Shown piece by piece: positions 1 through 9,594 of a stretch of DNA of 47,897 nt (its first letter is position 1; each line of letters opens with the position of its first letter). The notes below the pieces were generated by a model. That model made no database searches. It saw only the letters and a program-made list of their open reading frames with translations, and was not told the origin of the DNA. A program made the translations under genes and the position numbers. The stretch lies in NCBI RefSeq assembly GCF_004761975.1, contig NZ_RQII01000067.1, forward strand, positions 1 to 47,897, read 5' to 3'. Source of the DNA: Planococcus koreensis (GTDB lineage: Bacteria; Bacillota; Bacilli; Bacillales_A; Planococcaceae).

Positions 1-97
1 CTTTCAATACTGTAGTTTCCTGCCAGACACGGTGGATTCGGCCGTTGTGTTTGTAGCTGTGGATTTGTATCGTTTCTCCCTCCACGGGAATCGCCAT
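1..97 (-). CDS. ntdP: Nucleoside tri-/diphosphate phosphatase, DUF402 (5' end only)
   Basis: This is a partial gene running off the left edge. Reading leftward from an ATG at 97 gives about 32 residues beginning [19 protein letters not shown] and continuing with a stretch like [13 protein letters not shown]. This matches the N-terminus of the DUF402 (YgaC-type) phosphatase family of Firmicutes, which hydrolyses nucleoside tri- and diphosphates in the cytoplasm. An AAAGGTGG site lies seven bases upstream, which favours this ATG over one two codons earlier (103). It is the next gene after fabL on the same strand. The catalytic part lies outside the window. Confidence 0.8.
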   Translation of the reverse strand, partial: MAIPVEGETIQIHSYKHNGRIHRVWQETTVLK

Positions 98-146
98 GTC
101 CATCCCACCTTTTCGCCTAACCGTATATATTTTCATCGTCTTGACA

Positions 147-155
147 ATTATATCA
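147..155 (-). promoter_or_regulatory. Putative extended -10 promoter for ntdP
   Basis: On the minus strand the region reads TGATATAAT, a perfect extended -10 (TGnTATAAT), about 50 bases upstream of the ntdP start. A weak -35 (TGTATG) lies 17 bases further upstream. It lies between fabL and ntdP, so ntdP probably has its own promoter. This is pattern evidence only. Confidence 0.45.
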
Positions 156-208
156 ATCAATTCTGAAAACATACAGCGAAAAGGCAGAAAGGCTTAAGTA
201 TAGAAGGA

Positions 209-2037
<1,829 letters not shown>

Positions 2038-2045
2038 TCGCTTAG

Positions 2046-2081
2046 ATTATACGCCCTGATTCCGGGGTATAGATTTTATAC
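2046..2081. promoter_or_regulatory. Divergent mutY/yfhP control region with palindrome
   Basis: The 117-base gap between the divergent mutY and yfhP genes holds TATAAT on the minus strand (2046-2051), directly before mutY. It also holds a near-palindrome GTATAGATTTTATAC at 2067-2081 (GTATA and TATAC arms). Database annotation of B. subtilis YfhP proposes that it represses mutY, fabL and its own gene. The palindrome would be a reasonable operator, but this link is inference. Confidence 0.35.
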
Positions 2082-2154
2082 AGGGAATACATTCATTTTA
2101 TCAAAATCAATGCCCGACAACCAAATTTCACCGCCTATGAAAGGGGATGAGGCA

Positions 2155-3138
2155 ATGGATACAGGTACACATATTGTTATGGGCATCGCCCTTGGCGGAC
2201 TTGCAATGGCGGATCCGGTTGTAGCCAGCCACCCGGCGACAGCGACTGCTGTCATCGCGGGCACCATCATCGGCTCCCAGATTCCGGATATCGATACTGT
2301 CCTGAAACTTCGCAGCAATGCGATTTATATACGGCATCACCGAGGCGCCACGCATTCGATTCCTGCCGTGCTGTTATGGCCAATCCTGTTGACCGCTGCT
2401 ATCGGATTCGCATTTCCTTCTGCCGATCTGCTGCATCTATGGATGTGGACATTCCTCGCGGTGTTCCTGCATGTCTTCGTCGATATTTTCAATTCATACG
2501 GGACACAGGCGCTTAGGCCCATATCGAACCGATGGGTCGCACTTGGCGTCATCAATACGTTTGACCCGATTATTTTCGGACTCCATCTAGTGGCGTTAAT
2601 GTTCTGGGCATTCGGCTCCAACCCGGTTTGGACGATGACAATCCTATACCTCGTGCTGGTCTTCTACTATGTCGTGCGTTTCGCGGTGCAAGGTGCCGTC
2701 AAGCATGCAGTACGCAATACGATTCCTGGCACGACGAACATCATCGTTGCTCCGACCATCCGTTTTTTTGAATGGCGCGTTGCTGCTGATACGGATCGGC
2801 ACCATTACGTCGGACGGGCTTACGGCCGTTCCATCAATATCTACGACAAGTTCGAGAAATTGGCGCTGCCGGAATCCAATCACTTGTTCCAAACCGCTTT
2901 GAAAGACAAGAACCTTTCCGCTTTCGTGTCGTTCTCCCCTCTTTACCGCTGGGAAATTAACGAATACGGCAAGATTTATGAAGTGCGGCTGATTGACCTG
3001 CGCTACCGCAGCAATGATTATTATCCCTTTGTCGCGGTTGCCCATCTCGATGAAAATTACAAAGTGGTCAATTCGTACACCGGCTGGATTTTCAGTGAAG
3101 ACAAGCTCAGGAAAAAACTCGATTTCAGCCACAACTGA
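2155..3138 (+). CDS. yfhP: YfhP-type membrane-bound metal-dependent hydrolase (DUF457)
   Basis: The product has 327 residues, the same length as B. subtilis YfhP as I recall it, and starts MDTGTHIVMGIALGG like that family. It has several membrane segments, conserved acidic residues in PDIDTVLKL, and a His-rich HHRGATHS at 61-68 followed by HVFVDIFNSYGTQA. These suit the YdjM/DUF457 group of membrane metal-dependent hydrolases. The C-terminal third is soluble. AAGGGG eight bases before ATG 2155 sets the start; the longer frame upstream has no ribosome binding site. The B. subtilis homologue has been proposed as a negative regulator of mutY, fabL and itself. The substrate is unknown. Confidence 0.85.
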   Translation: MDTGTHIVMGIALGGLAMADPVVASHPATATAVIAGTIIGSQIPDIDTVLKLRSNAIYIRHHRGATHSIPAVLLWPILLTAAIGFAFPSADLLHLWMWTFLAVFLHVFVDIFNSYGTQALRPISNRWVALGVINTFDPIIFGLHLVALMFWAFGSNPVWTMTILYLVLVFYYVVRFAVQGAVKHAVRNTIPGTTNIIVAPTIRFFEWRVAADTDRHHYVGRAYGRSINIYDKFEKLALPESNHLFQTALKDKNLSAFVSFSPLYRWEINEYGKIYEVRLIDLRYRSNDYYPFVAVAHLDENYKVVNSYTGWIFSEDKLRKKLDFSHN

Positions 3139-3145
3139 ATACACG

Positions 3146-3177
3146 AAAAAACGCACACAGCCGTGTGCGTTTTTTTA
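3146..3177. terminator. Bidirectional terminator, yfhP/yfhJ
   Basis: The hairpin ACGCACAC (3151-3158), loop AGCC, GTGTGCGT (3163-3170) has an A run on the left and a T run on the right. It can end both the plus-strand yfhP and the minus-strand yfhJ, whose stop codon lies inside the T run. Confidence 0.9.
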
Positions 3178-3435
3178 ATTCACTGAGTCATTTATCAAAT
3201 GTGCATATTTCGGGTTGGTGCCGGCAAATTCGTGGATCTTGTCGCCGTAGCTTTCGATCCATTGGCGGATCACTTTCTCCACAACAGCCGTCCCTTGATA
3301 ATCATATCCTGCTTTTGCATATGAAGCTTCAAAATCCGACACAAGAAGCTCTATCCAGGTGCGGGCTTTTTCGTCCGACAGCTTCGGATTCTTCTCTAAT
3401 AATTCAGCAGTCAATTCTTCGATTGTCTCGTTCAT
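3175..3435 (-). CDS. yfhJ: YfhJ family protein (WVELL motif)
   Basis: This is an 86-residue acidic, helical protein. It contains ARTWIELLVSDFE, the signature that gives the WVELL/YfhJ family its name, and continues with VIRQWIESYGDKIHEF. No catalytic residues are known for the family and its function is not established. It starts four bases after the yfhH stop and is the last gene of the recX-yfhH-yfhJ unit. GAAGGGAAG precedes the ATG. The stop is embedded in the shared terminator with yfhP. Confidence 0.85.
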   Translation of the reverse strand: MNETIEELTAELLEKNPKLSDEKARTWIELLVSDFEASYAKAGYDYQGTAVVEKVIRQWIESYGDKIHEFAGTNPKYAHLINDSVN

Positions 3436-3439
3436 CCGT

Positions 3440-3772
3440 TTACTTCCCTTCTTTCAGCGGGCGCAGCATTGAAATCGGCAGCGCTTCTGTGTATTTTTCT
3501 CCGCCGAGGCGATAGCCCCAAGCGAAACGCCCTTTTAAATAATCAATCTGGAAATAGACGTTGGGGTCGCCTTCAATGCGGTAAACCTCGCCTTTTTTGA
3601 AATCCTCCGGATCCAGCAAATACGCAGCGGCCATGACCGCTTTCCGTTCCAGCACTGCAAATTCGTTGACGATGCCAAGCTGTTCCGCTTTTCGTGCTTT
3701 TTCTTTCAAACGCCCGATCTCCGCACGCAGTTCGTGTTCATTCATGTCGCTGTAACGTTTTTCTTCAGTCAT
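3440..3772 (-). CDS. yfhH: YfhH family protein (DUF1811)
   Basis: This 110-residue protein begins MTEEKRYSDMNEHELRAEI. It has an N-terminal charged helix followed by a small beta-rich domain with YRIEGDPNVYFQIDYLKGRF. This matches the Firmicute YfhH/DUF1811 family, whose function is unknown. The ATG at 3772 overlaps the recX stop (ATGACTGA) and has AAGGAG eight bases upstream, so I prefer it to the start eight codons earlier. The overlap with recX suggests translational coupling. Confidence 0.85.
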   Translation of the reverse strand: MTEEKRYSDMNEHELRAEIGRLKEKARKAEQLGIVNEFAVLERKAVMAAAYLLDPEDFKKGEVYRIEGDPNVYFQIDYLKGRFAWGYRLGGEKYTEALPISMLRPLKEGK

Positions 3773-4571
3773 CTTCTTGCTCCTTTTTCTCAACATACTC
3801 GCTGATAACTTCGCCTGGGAAGCCTTTTTGATAAAGCCCCTGTTTCACTTTCGATACTAAATCACGGCCCGACAGCTTCTTGCTGTGCTTATTCCATAAT
3901 TTATCGCCTTGTTCAGTGACGCTTTCTGTCCATTGGTCTTCATCTTTCTCCAAGTCCAGGTCAGCAATTGCCTGCTTGATGAGCGTGTAGGAATAGCCTT
4001 TGCGCATCAGCGAATCGTTTATTTTTTGCTTGATTTGGTTTGGCGTCTTCGCACTTTCTTTAGCGGCGATTTTTTCTGCCAGCCCTTTGGCGACTTCCAA
4101 TTGCTGTTCTTCAGAATAGGAATCCAAGACGTCTTTTTGCACTTGTTTATCAATCCCTCTCTTTTGCATATCCTGCTGGATGGCCTTAGGGCCTTTTTTG
4201 CTGGATTTCACTTGCGTCCGCATGAGTGCTTCTGAAAATGCGCGGTCGTCCAAAAAATTGAATGTATATAGTTTTTTGACAGCCTCATCGATAACAGCGT
4301 CGCCAAATTCTTTTTCTTTCAGTTTGGTGCGCACTTCGCCTTCGCTGCGCATCCGGAACCCCAAGTAATATAGGGCTTTATTATAGGCTTTGCGGACTTC
4401 GTCTTCGAAATTGATTTCTTCGAGCGTCCATTGGTCGACTTCTTTGCCTTTGGTCAGCTGATACCGGATCAGCACTGCTTCATCAACACTGAAGGCGAAC
4501 TTTTCCTCAAGATAGATATTGTATCTTTCCGGATTGTTCTTGCCACGGGTTATTTTAGAAATAATCGGCAT
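3765..4571 (-). CDS. recX: Regulatory protein RecX
   Basis: RecX binds RecA filaments and modulates recombination and SOS activity. The 268-residue product starts MPIISKITRGKNNPERYNIY and carries the repeated three-helix modules of the family, for example YLGFRMRSEGEVRTKLKEK, LDDRAFSEALMRT and GRDLVSKVKQGLYQKGF. The length fits the long Firmicute RecX proteins. The start at 4571 is supported by GAGGTG seven bases upstream; a start nine codons earlier has no such site. It leads the recX-yfhH-yfhJ operon and is divergent from yfhF. Confidence 0.9.
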   Translation of the reverse strand: MPIISKITRGKNNPERYNIYLEEKFAFSVDEAVLIRYQLTKGKEVDQWTLEEINFEDEVRKAYNKALYYLGFRMRSEGEVRTKLKEKEFGDAVIDEAVKKLYTFNFLDDRAFSEALMRTQVKSSKKGPKAIQQDMQKRGIDKQVQKDVLDSYSEEQQLEVAKGLAEKIAAKESAKTPNQIKQKINDSLMRKGYSYTLIKQAIADLDLEKDEDQWTESVTEQGDKLWNKHSKKLSGRDLVSKVKQGLYQKGFPGEVISEYVEKKEQEDD

Positions 4572-4664
4572 CTGCCGGCACCTCTCTTCCTTATCCATTA
4601 TACCCTTTCAAGTGCTTAAATGCATCGATTCAGGGTACTATTAGAAGAAACGGAGGCGATGAGA

Positions 4665-5564
4665 ATGAAGATTGCAATTACTGGCGGAACAGGCTTTTTA
4701 GGCAAAGAATTAACACGTCTTTTCCACACTAACGGCCATATTGTATACATTTTAACAAGAAGCCCGAAAGAATCGACGCCCAACACAAAATACGTCCAAT
4801 GGCTGACAGAAGGAGCTGCACCGGAACGGCAGCTCGAGGGCATTGATGCCATCGTCAACTTGGCGGGTTCATCGATTAATGATGGCCGCTGGAGCGAACA
4901 GCAGAAACGGGAAATCTACAATAGCCGTATGGAAGCGACAGAAGAAGTGCTGCGGATTATCGGCAAGCTGATCCATAAACCGCAGACGTTGATCAATGCC
5001 AGTGCCATCGGCATTTATCCCGCTTCTGAAACTGCCACTTATACGGAAACTTCTTCGGAAACCGGCACAGACTTCCTGGCGCGCACAGTCGTCGACTGGG
5101 AAAAACTCGCAGACCATGCGAAAGTCCATGGCGTACGCGTCGCCTATGGACGCTTCGGCATCCTGCTCGGAAAAAATGCGGGGGCGCTGCCGCTTATGGC
5201 ATTGCCTTATAAATTGTTTGTCGGTGGCACTGTCGGCTCAGGCCAGCAATGGGTTTCGTGGGTTCATGTCACCGATGCCGCGCGTGCGATTCAATTCGCG
5301 CTGCAAACGAAAGAGCTTGAAGGAGCTTTCAACGTTACAGCGCCGCAGCCTCAGCGAATGAAAGAGTTCGGCAAAGAAATCGGCCATGCCCTGCACCGCC
5401 CGCATTTGATCCCGGTTCCTGGCATCGCTTTAAAACTTGCGCTCGGCGACAAAAGCCGGCTCGTGTTAACTGGCCAGCGCGCCTTGCCGACAGTGCTCGA
5501 ACAGCATGGCTTCAAATTCAATTTTCCGGATTTGCCGTCAGCACTGGCTGATATCTATAAATAA
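4665..5564 (+). CDS. yfhF: TIGR01777 family NAD(P)-dependent epimerase (YfhF)
   Basis: This 299-residue atypical SDR protein of the SDR39U1 type has a Rossmann-fold glycine motif (TGGTGFLG, residues 6-13) and the C-terminal DUF1731-like region around HRPHLIPVPGIALKLALGD. The family is related to nucleoside-diphosphate-sugar epimerases, but the substrate is not known. GGAGG lies eight bases before the chosen ATG (4665). Two earlier in-frame ATGs lie too close to that site or have none. It is divergent from recX, with rlmCD following 41 bases later on the same strand. Confidence 0.87.
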   Translation: MKIAITGGTGFLGKELTRLFHTNGHIVYILTRSPKESTPNTKYVQWLTEGAAPERQLEGIDAIVNLAGSSINDGRWSEQQKREIYNSRMEATEEVLRIIGKLIHKPQTLINASAIGIYPASETATYTETSSETGTDFLARTVVDWEKLADHAKVHGVRVAYGRFGILLGKNAGALPLMALPYKLFVGGTVGSGQQWVSWVHVTDAARAIQFALQTKELEGAFNVTAPQPQRMKEFGKEIGHALHRPHLIPVPGIALKLALGDKSRLVLTGQRALPTVLEQHGFKFNFPDLPSALADIYK

Positions 5565-5605
5565 GACTATAATGGACGGATGCATAATATGAAGGACGTG
5601 ACCGA

Positions 5606-6973
5606 ATGAACGAAACACCTATTATCGAAGAAGGGATGAAATTCCCTTTGACGATCAAACGGCTTGGCATCAACGGTGAAGGGATCGGCTATTACAAACG
5701 GAATGTCGTATTCGTGCCCGGTGCATTGCCAGGCGAAGAAATCACCGCACAAATCACGACTGTCAAACGCAATTTCGCGGAAGCCCGCATTTTAAAAATG
5801 CGCACAGCGTCCCCTCATCGCCAGACGCCGCCTTGTCCGATTTACGACGCGTGCGGCGGCTGCCAATTGCAGCATCTGGAATACAGCCAGCAGCTGGTTG
5901 AAAAACGCGATCTTGTCATGCAGGCTTTGGAGCGTTATTTGAAAGGCGCCAATGTAAAAGTTGAAAACACGATCGGCATGGAAGATCCTTGGCGCTACCG
6001 CAATAAGAGCCAGTTCCAGACCCGCTTGAAAGGCACGAAAGTCATTGCCGGCCTATTCGCCGAAGGCTCTCATCAATTGCTGGATATCGAACAATGCATC
6101 GTGCAGCATCCCGATACCACTGTCATTACGAATGCAGTCAAACGCATTCTGGAAGAATTGAAAATGCCGATTTACGATGGCAAAACGATGAAAGGCATCA
6201 TCCGGACCATCGTTGTCCGAACCGGTGTCCAAACCGGCGAAATCCAGCTTGTCTTAGTCACTACGCGCGCGAAATTGCCGCAAAAAGAACTTTTGCTGGA
6301 AAAACTCCAAAAGATTGATACCAACCTTGTATCAATCGTCCAGAACATCAATAAAGAAAAAACATCGTTGATATTCGGTGATGAAACCATCACGCTCTAC
6401 GGCAAAGATACAATCCATGAAGAATTGGGCGAGCTGGCATTCGACTTGTCGGCACGCGCGTTCTTCCAATTGAACCCGAGCCAGACCGTGGCATTATACA
6501 ATGAAATCAAACGCGCCGCGCAATTGACCGGCAACGAATCGATCGTCGATGCTTATTGCGGCGTCGGCACCATCGGCTTGTGGCTGGCAGATGGCGCGAA
6601 AGAAATCCGCGGCATGGACGTTATCCACGAAAGTGTCGTCGATGCCAAGGCAAATGCGAAAAAACAAGGCGTTACAGCGAAATACGTCACTGGTACTGCG
6701 GAGAAGTGGCTCGAACTGTGGGCGAACGAAGGTTTTGTGCCTGACGTGCTGACAGTCGACCCGCCACGCACCGGTTTGGCTGATTCCTTACTGAAAACGA
6801 TTTTGAAGGTCCAGCCGAAGCGCTTTGTCTATACTTCGTGCAACCCTTCGACATTGGCGAAAGATTTGCAGCAATTATCGAAAGTCTACGATATCAAGTA
6901 TATCCAGCCGGTCGATATGTTCCCGCAAACTGCGCAAGTCGAAGCCGTCACATTGCTAGAAAGAAAAAAATAA
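5606..6973 (+). CDS. 23S rRNA (uracil-5-)-methyltransferase, RlmCD/TrmA family (first paralogue)
   Basis: This 455-residue SAM-dependent RNA methyltransferase adds C5-methyl groups to uridines of 23S rRNA. An N-terminal TRAM RNA-binding domain (about 12-66) precedes 4Fe-4S ligands Cys77, Cys83, Cys86 and Cys164. The SAM-binding [15 protein letters not shown] lies near 314-328, VDPPRTG near 384-390, and the catalytic Cys412 in TSCNPST. A second, different member lies at 41035-42396. By similarity this copy is probably the YfjO-type paralogue rather than the YefA type. The exact modified positions cannot be told from sequence. A weak AAGGA site precedes the ATG. Confidence 0.88.
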   Translation: MNETPIIEEGMKFPLTIKRLGINGEGIGYYKRNVVFVPGALPGEEITAQITTVKRNFAEARILKMRTASPHRQTPPCPIYDACGGCQLQHLEYSQQLVEKRDLVMQALERYLKGANVKVENTIGMEDPWRYRNKSQFQTRLKGTKVIAGLFAEGSHQLLDIEQCIVQHPDTTVITNAVKRILEELKMPIYDGKTMKGIIRTIVVRTGVQTGEIQLVLVTTRAKLPQKELLLEKLQKIDTNLVSIVQNINKEKTSLIFGDETITLYGKDTIHEELGELAFDLSARAFFQLNPSQTVALYNEIKRAAQLTGNESIVDAYCGVGTIGLWLADGAKEIRGMDVIHESVVDAKANAKKQGVTAKYVTGTAEKWLELWANEGFVPDVLTVDPPRTGLADSLLKTILKVQPKRFVYTSCNPSTLAKDLQQLSKVYDIKYIQPVDMFPQTAQVEAVTLLERKK

Positions 6974-6995
6974 ACAGCTTTTAATTGCTGCAACG

Positions 6996-7039
6996 CAAAA
7001 AGGGGCATGGAAGCCATTAGGCTGTCCGTGCCCCTTTTT
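6996..7039. terminator. Bidirectional terminator between rlmCD paralogue and yfhI
   Basis: A long imperfect hairpin, GGGGCATGGA pairing with TCCGTGCCCC, is flanked by an A run on the left and a T run on the right. It lies between two convergent genes. Confidence 0.85.
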
Positions 7040-7050
7040 CATTTTCAACT

Positions 7051-8238
7051 TCATTTTTGCAGCGCAGCTTGTTCCGATTGGCGTCCGCCGCGTGTCAGGA
7101 TCAATAAGAATAAAAGCAGCAGCATCACCGAAATCAGCAGCAGGAAGCTCAATCCGCCAGCGTGTTCGATAAACAGCCCGCCCAGGAATGGCCCGGATAA
7201 ACTGCCGATGCTGAATGCAATGCCGCAAAGCAGATTGCCGGTCGGCAACAATTCTTTAGGCAGCAAATCGGCCATAAAGGAAATGCCGAGCGAAAACATC
7301 GAGCCGACGCACATGCCGGCAGCAGCGAAAAAGGCCACTGTCAGCCAAGCTTGCGCTTCAAAAAAGCTGGCCGCACCAAATGCCAAAGTGCCGCCCAGCA
7401 AGCCGAACAACAGGACATTTCGCCGGCCGATCCGGTCGCTCAATGCGCCAAGCGGCAATTGTGTCGCAATCGCACCTACTGAAAAAGCAGCCAGCATGAT
7501 GGAGACCATTCCCACTTCGATCGACTGGCGAAGCGCATAGACCGGATAAATGGCATGAATGGAAGCTTCGAGAAATCCGTAGCCAAGCGGCGGCAAAAAT
7601 GCCACCCAGGCAAGCACAAGGGCCGCTTTGAAACGGCCGAGCGTCCCTTTCTTCGCCATTGCTCCGACTGAAACCTCCGGAAAATCATTGTCCAGAAAAA
7701 ACACCAGCGACCATGCCGCCAAGCACAGCAAACCGGAAATGATAAACGGCAATGCTTCAAAAACTTCAATCAGCGGAACAAAAAGCGGCCCTGATCCAAA
7801 GCCGATGCTGAAAGACATGCCATAAATCGCGATATTGCGCCCAAGCCGGTGTTGGGGAGAAAAACTGGTAATCCACGTCTGCGTCGAAAAATGCAGCGCC
7901 TGATCGCCTACACCGATGAGAATCCGCAGGAAAAACCAGAAAAAGACGCTCTTCCACAATGGGAACAGCAGGAGCGAAACAATCACCATTCCCCCGCCTA
8001 CTAATAACAGAGGTTTATAGCCGAAACGGCGCAATTGGGGTTCCATGAATGGTGCAATCACTAAAGTACCAATATAAAGGCCAGTGGCACTAAGTCCATT
8101 CAAAGCCGAAGACACACCATCTTGCTCGAAAATAACTGCTATCAGCGGCAATAGCATGCCTTGGGAAAATCCTGAAATGGAGACGATCGCCACCAAAATC
8201 CAGAACCTGCCCTGCCCGCTTTTCAATAAATCTTTCAT
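7051..8238 (-). CDS. yfhI: MFS transporter (YfhI-like)
   Basis: This 395-residue major facilitator superfamily protein has about 12 predicted membrane segments. The conserved loop 8-9 motif appears as GALSDRIGRRNVLL. The N-terminal half carries QPQLRRFGYKPLLL in the loop 2-3 position. The C-terminus is a long leucine-rich segment ending in a basic tail. It probably exports a small molecule, but the substrate is unknown. The start at 8238 follows AGGAGG closely; the frame extends seven codons further upstream without a better site. The B. subtilis yfhI gene also lies beside yfhH and recX, supporting the name. Confidence 0.82.
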   Translation of the reverse strand: MKDLLKSGQGRFWILVAIVSISGFSQGMLLPLIAVIFEQDGVSSALNGLSATGLYIGTLVIAPFMEPQLRRFGYKPLLLVGGGMVIVSLLLFPLWKSVFFWFFLRILIGVGDQALHFSTQTWITSFSPQHRLGRNIAIYGMSFSIGFGSGPLFVPLIEVFEALPFIISGLLCLAAWSLVFFLDNDFPEVSVGAMAKKGTLGRFKAALVLAWVAFLPPLGYGFLEASIHAIYPVYALRQSIEVGMVSIMLAAFSVGAIATQLPLGALSDRIGRRNVLLFGLLGGTLAFGAASFFEAQAWLTVAFFAAAGMCVGSMFSLGISFMADLLPKELLPTGNLLCGIAFSIGSLSGPFLGGLFIEHAGGLSFLLLISVMLLLLFLLILTRGGRQSEQAALQK

Positions 8239-8265
8239 ATTTCCTCCTATAGTAAGCACGTTCTT

Positions 8266-8293
8266 TTGATTTTAAAAAGAATTCAGCTACAAT
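8266..8293 (+). promoter_or_regulatory. Putative sigma-A promoter for osmC
   Basis: TTGATT at 8266-8271 and TACAAT at 8288-8293 are separated by 16 bases and lie just upstream of the osmC ribosome binding site. This is pattern evidence. Confidence 0.5.
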
Positions 8294-8317
8294 TTTAACA
8301 CAAGGAGGAGATTTTAG

Positions 8318-8701
8318 ATGAAATTTACCATGACAGAAAATGGGTTTTCCGGAGATTTGCCGTTCGGCGCATTGAACGTTTCCACCAACGAGGAATTGGG
8401 ATTCCGCCCGTACCAATTGATGGTCGCGTCATTGGCCATCTGCAGTGCAGGAATTGTGCGGAAGGTATTGGAGAAAAAACGGATGCCGGCAGACGACATT
8501 CAAGTCGAAGTGAAAGAAGTCGTTCGGATCGATGAAGAAGCCGGGCGCATTGAGAAAGTCCATATCCACTTTGTGATCAAAGGCGATATCGACGATTCCA
8601 AAATGGACCGCGTCTTGGAATTGACCCAAAAAAACTGCTCCATGGTCCGTTCAGTGGAAGACAGCATTGAAGTGGTTGAAACCTACGAACTTATCAAATA
8701 A
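8318..8701 (+). CDS. OsmC/Ohr family peroxiredoxin-like protein
   Basis: This 127-residue protein has the OsmC fold signature. A segment RPYQLMVASLAICSAGIVRKV carries Cys42, and a second Cys107 lies in QKNCSMV. In this family the two cysteines form the thiol pair that reduces organic hydroperoxides. The protein is small and presumably cytoplasmic. GGAGG lies upstream of the ATG, with a likely promoter about 25 bases before the start. It is divergent from yfhI and ends in a strong hairpin. The natural substrate cannot be assigned. Confidence 0.87.
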   Translation: MKFTMTENGFSGDLPFGALNVSTNEELGFRPYQLMVASLAICSAGIVRKVLEKKRMPADDIQVEVKEVVRIDEEAGRIEKVHIHFVIKGDIDDSKMDRVLELTQKNCSMVRSVEDSIEVVETYELIK

Positions 8702-8706
8702 CAAAT

Positions 8707-8750
8707 AAGGCTCAGTCCGTGTCTGAATTTCAGATCGCGGCTGAGCCTTT
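8707..8750. terminator. Terminator after osmC
   Basis: AAGGCTCAG (8707-8715) pairs with CTGAGCCTT (8741-8749), with a smaller inner hairpin (TCTGAATTTCAGA). The hairpin could serve both strands. The minus-strand short frame at 8749-8862 ends exactly at its base. Confidence 0.75.
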
Positions 8751-8862
8751 ACATTTCTTCAATATCCTCTTGGTTTTTCATAGCTCTTATTTCTTCGGCT
8801 AAGCTGCCGGCGAAATGTACGAACCCCCTCCTTAGTGTTCTAACACGATTGGTTTCGTCGAT
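8749..8862 (-). other. Short open frame with protein-like sequence but no canonical start
   Basis: Reading leftward from 8862 to a TAA at 8751-8749 gives up to 37 codons ending ...FAGSLAEEIRAMKNQEDIEEM. The composition is typical of a real protein: acidic and helical at the C-terminus, with RRGFVHF before it. The stop abuts a hairpin, as real minus-strand genes in this window do. The frame has no ATG, GTG or TTG upstream of Met28, although AAGGAGGGGG lies inside it. A 12-base palindrome GTGTTCTAACAC (8835-8846) sits just before that site. It could be a short gene with an ATC or ATT start, or a remnant that lost its 5' end. I do not recognise it. Confidence 0.3.
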
Positions 8863-9026
8863 TTCCCTTCGGCCTCCCCTCGCTGTTATTATTCTTAATC
8901 TAACACAGCAAAACAATTAAGTAAATATTCAAAACATTGAAAGAGGCTAAATCGCTCTTATTACCTATATAAGTTACATCAAAGAAGCAGCAGAATGAAA
9001 ATCGCTCGGGTCGCTTGGATATCTTT

Positions 9027-9143
9027 CGATATGGAGCAAAACAGCAGAGACGCCTGAAAACCTCTGCCCCTGTCTCTTCATCGCTGCGCTAGCTTCGGCC
9101 CATGTCTTGCCCGCGGCAAGCGAGGCTGTTTTGCGGAATATCG
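9027..9143. repeat. Intergenic inverted-repeat element, copy A
   Basis: This 117-base element begins CGATATGGAGCAAAACAGC. The reverse complement of its other end is CGATATTCCGCAAAACAGC, so the ends form an imperfect 19-base terminal inverted repeat. The same ends occur in copies B (20887-21013, opposite orientation) and C (21240-21444). The interior holds TCGCTGCGCTAGCTTCG, also present in copy C. No coding capacity is apparent. The rest of the gap 8863-9234 shows no other feature I can support. Confidence 0.75.
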
Positions 9144-9234
9144 AGAATTGGTATTCATTAATTCTACTTATCCAGATTTCATTGAAAAATAGCGGTGTTT
9201 CCGCTATTATTAGGGATGGAAAGAGGTGTACCAA

Positions 9235-9429
9235 ATGGGAAAATCCATCACGAATAAAGAACAGCAAGTCGATTATATGAAGCAGCGCTTGAATATCTTC
9301 CTGCAAGTATTGGATACCATCGAACCGGAAAACACGGAACTTGAAGACATCGACCGCCTGATTGCCATGGTCGACGACCTTGAGGACAAAATGCAGCAAT
9401 TCAAATCCCGCCCAACTGAAGATCAATAA
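9235..9429 (+). CDS. SE1561 family small protein
   Basis: This 64-residue acidic protein starts MGKSITNKEQQVDYMKQRLN. It is almost entirely charged helix, with LEDIDRLIAMVDDLEDKMQQF suggesting a short coiled coil. It resembles the small uncharacterised SE1561-type family found in Staphylococcaceae and Planococcaceae. The ATG at 9235 has GAGGTG six bases upstream; an in-frame ATG three codons earlier would overlap that site. It is a single gene with its own terminator. Its function is unknown. Confidence 0.75.
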   Translation: MGKSITNKEQQVDYMKQRLNIFLQVLDTIEPENTELEDIDRLIAMVDDLEDKMQQFKSRPTEDQ

Positions 9430-9441
9430 TGTATCCAACAG

Positions 9442-9470
9442 CCACTGCCTTCACAGGCAGTGGTTTTTTT
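9442..9470 (+). terminator. Terminator after SE1561-type gene
   Basis: CCACTGCC (9442-9449) pairs with GGCAGTGG (9456-9463) and is followed by a seven-T run. Confidence 0.93.
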
Positions 9471-9594
9471 ATTGCCATCGCGCAGTTGAATAGATGAAAA
9501 ATTCGGATAACTATATGGTAATATGAAGAAAAAGGACTTATTGTTGGGTCTTTGCAATTTAAAATAGTCACAGCTCCAAGAAGGAGGCGCAGAG

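Noticed and set aside
8974..9438. 154-codon minus-strand frame across repeat A and the SE1561-type gene
   Set aside because: It covers the repeat and runs antisense to a well-supported small gene. There is no ribosome binding site.
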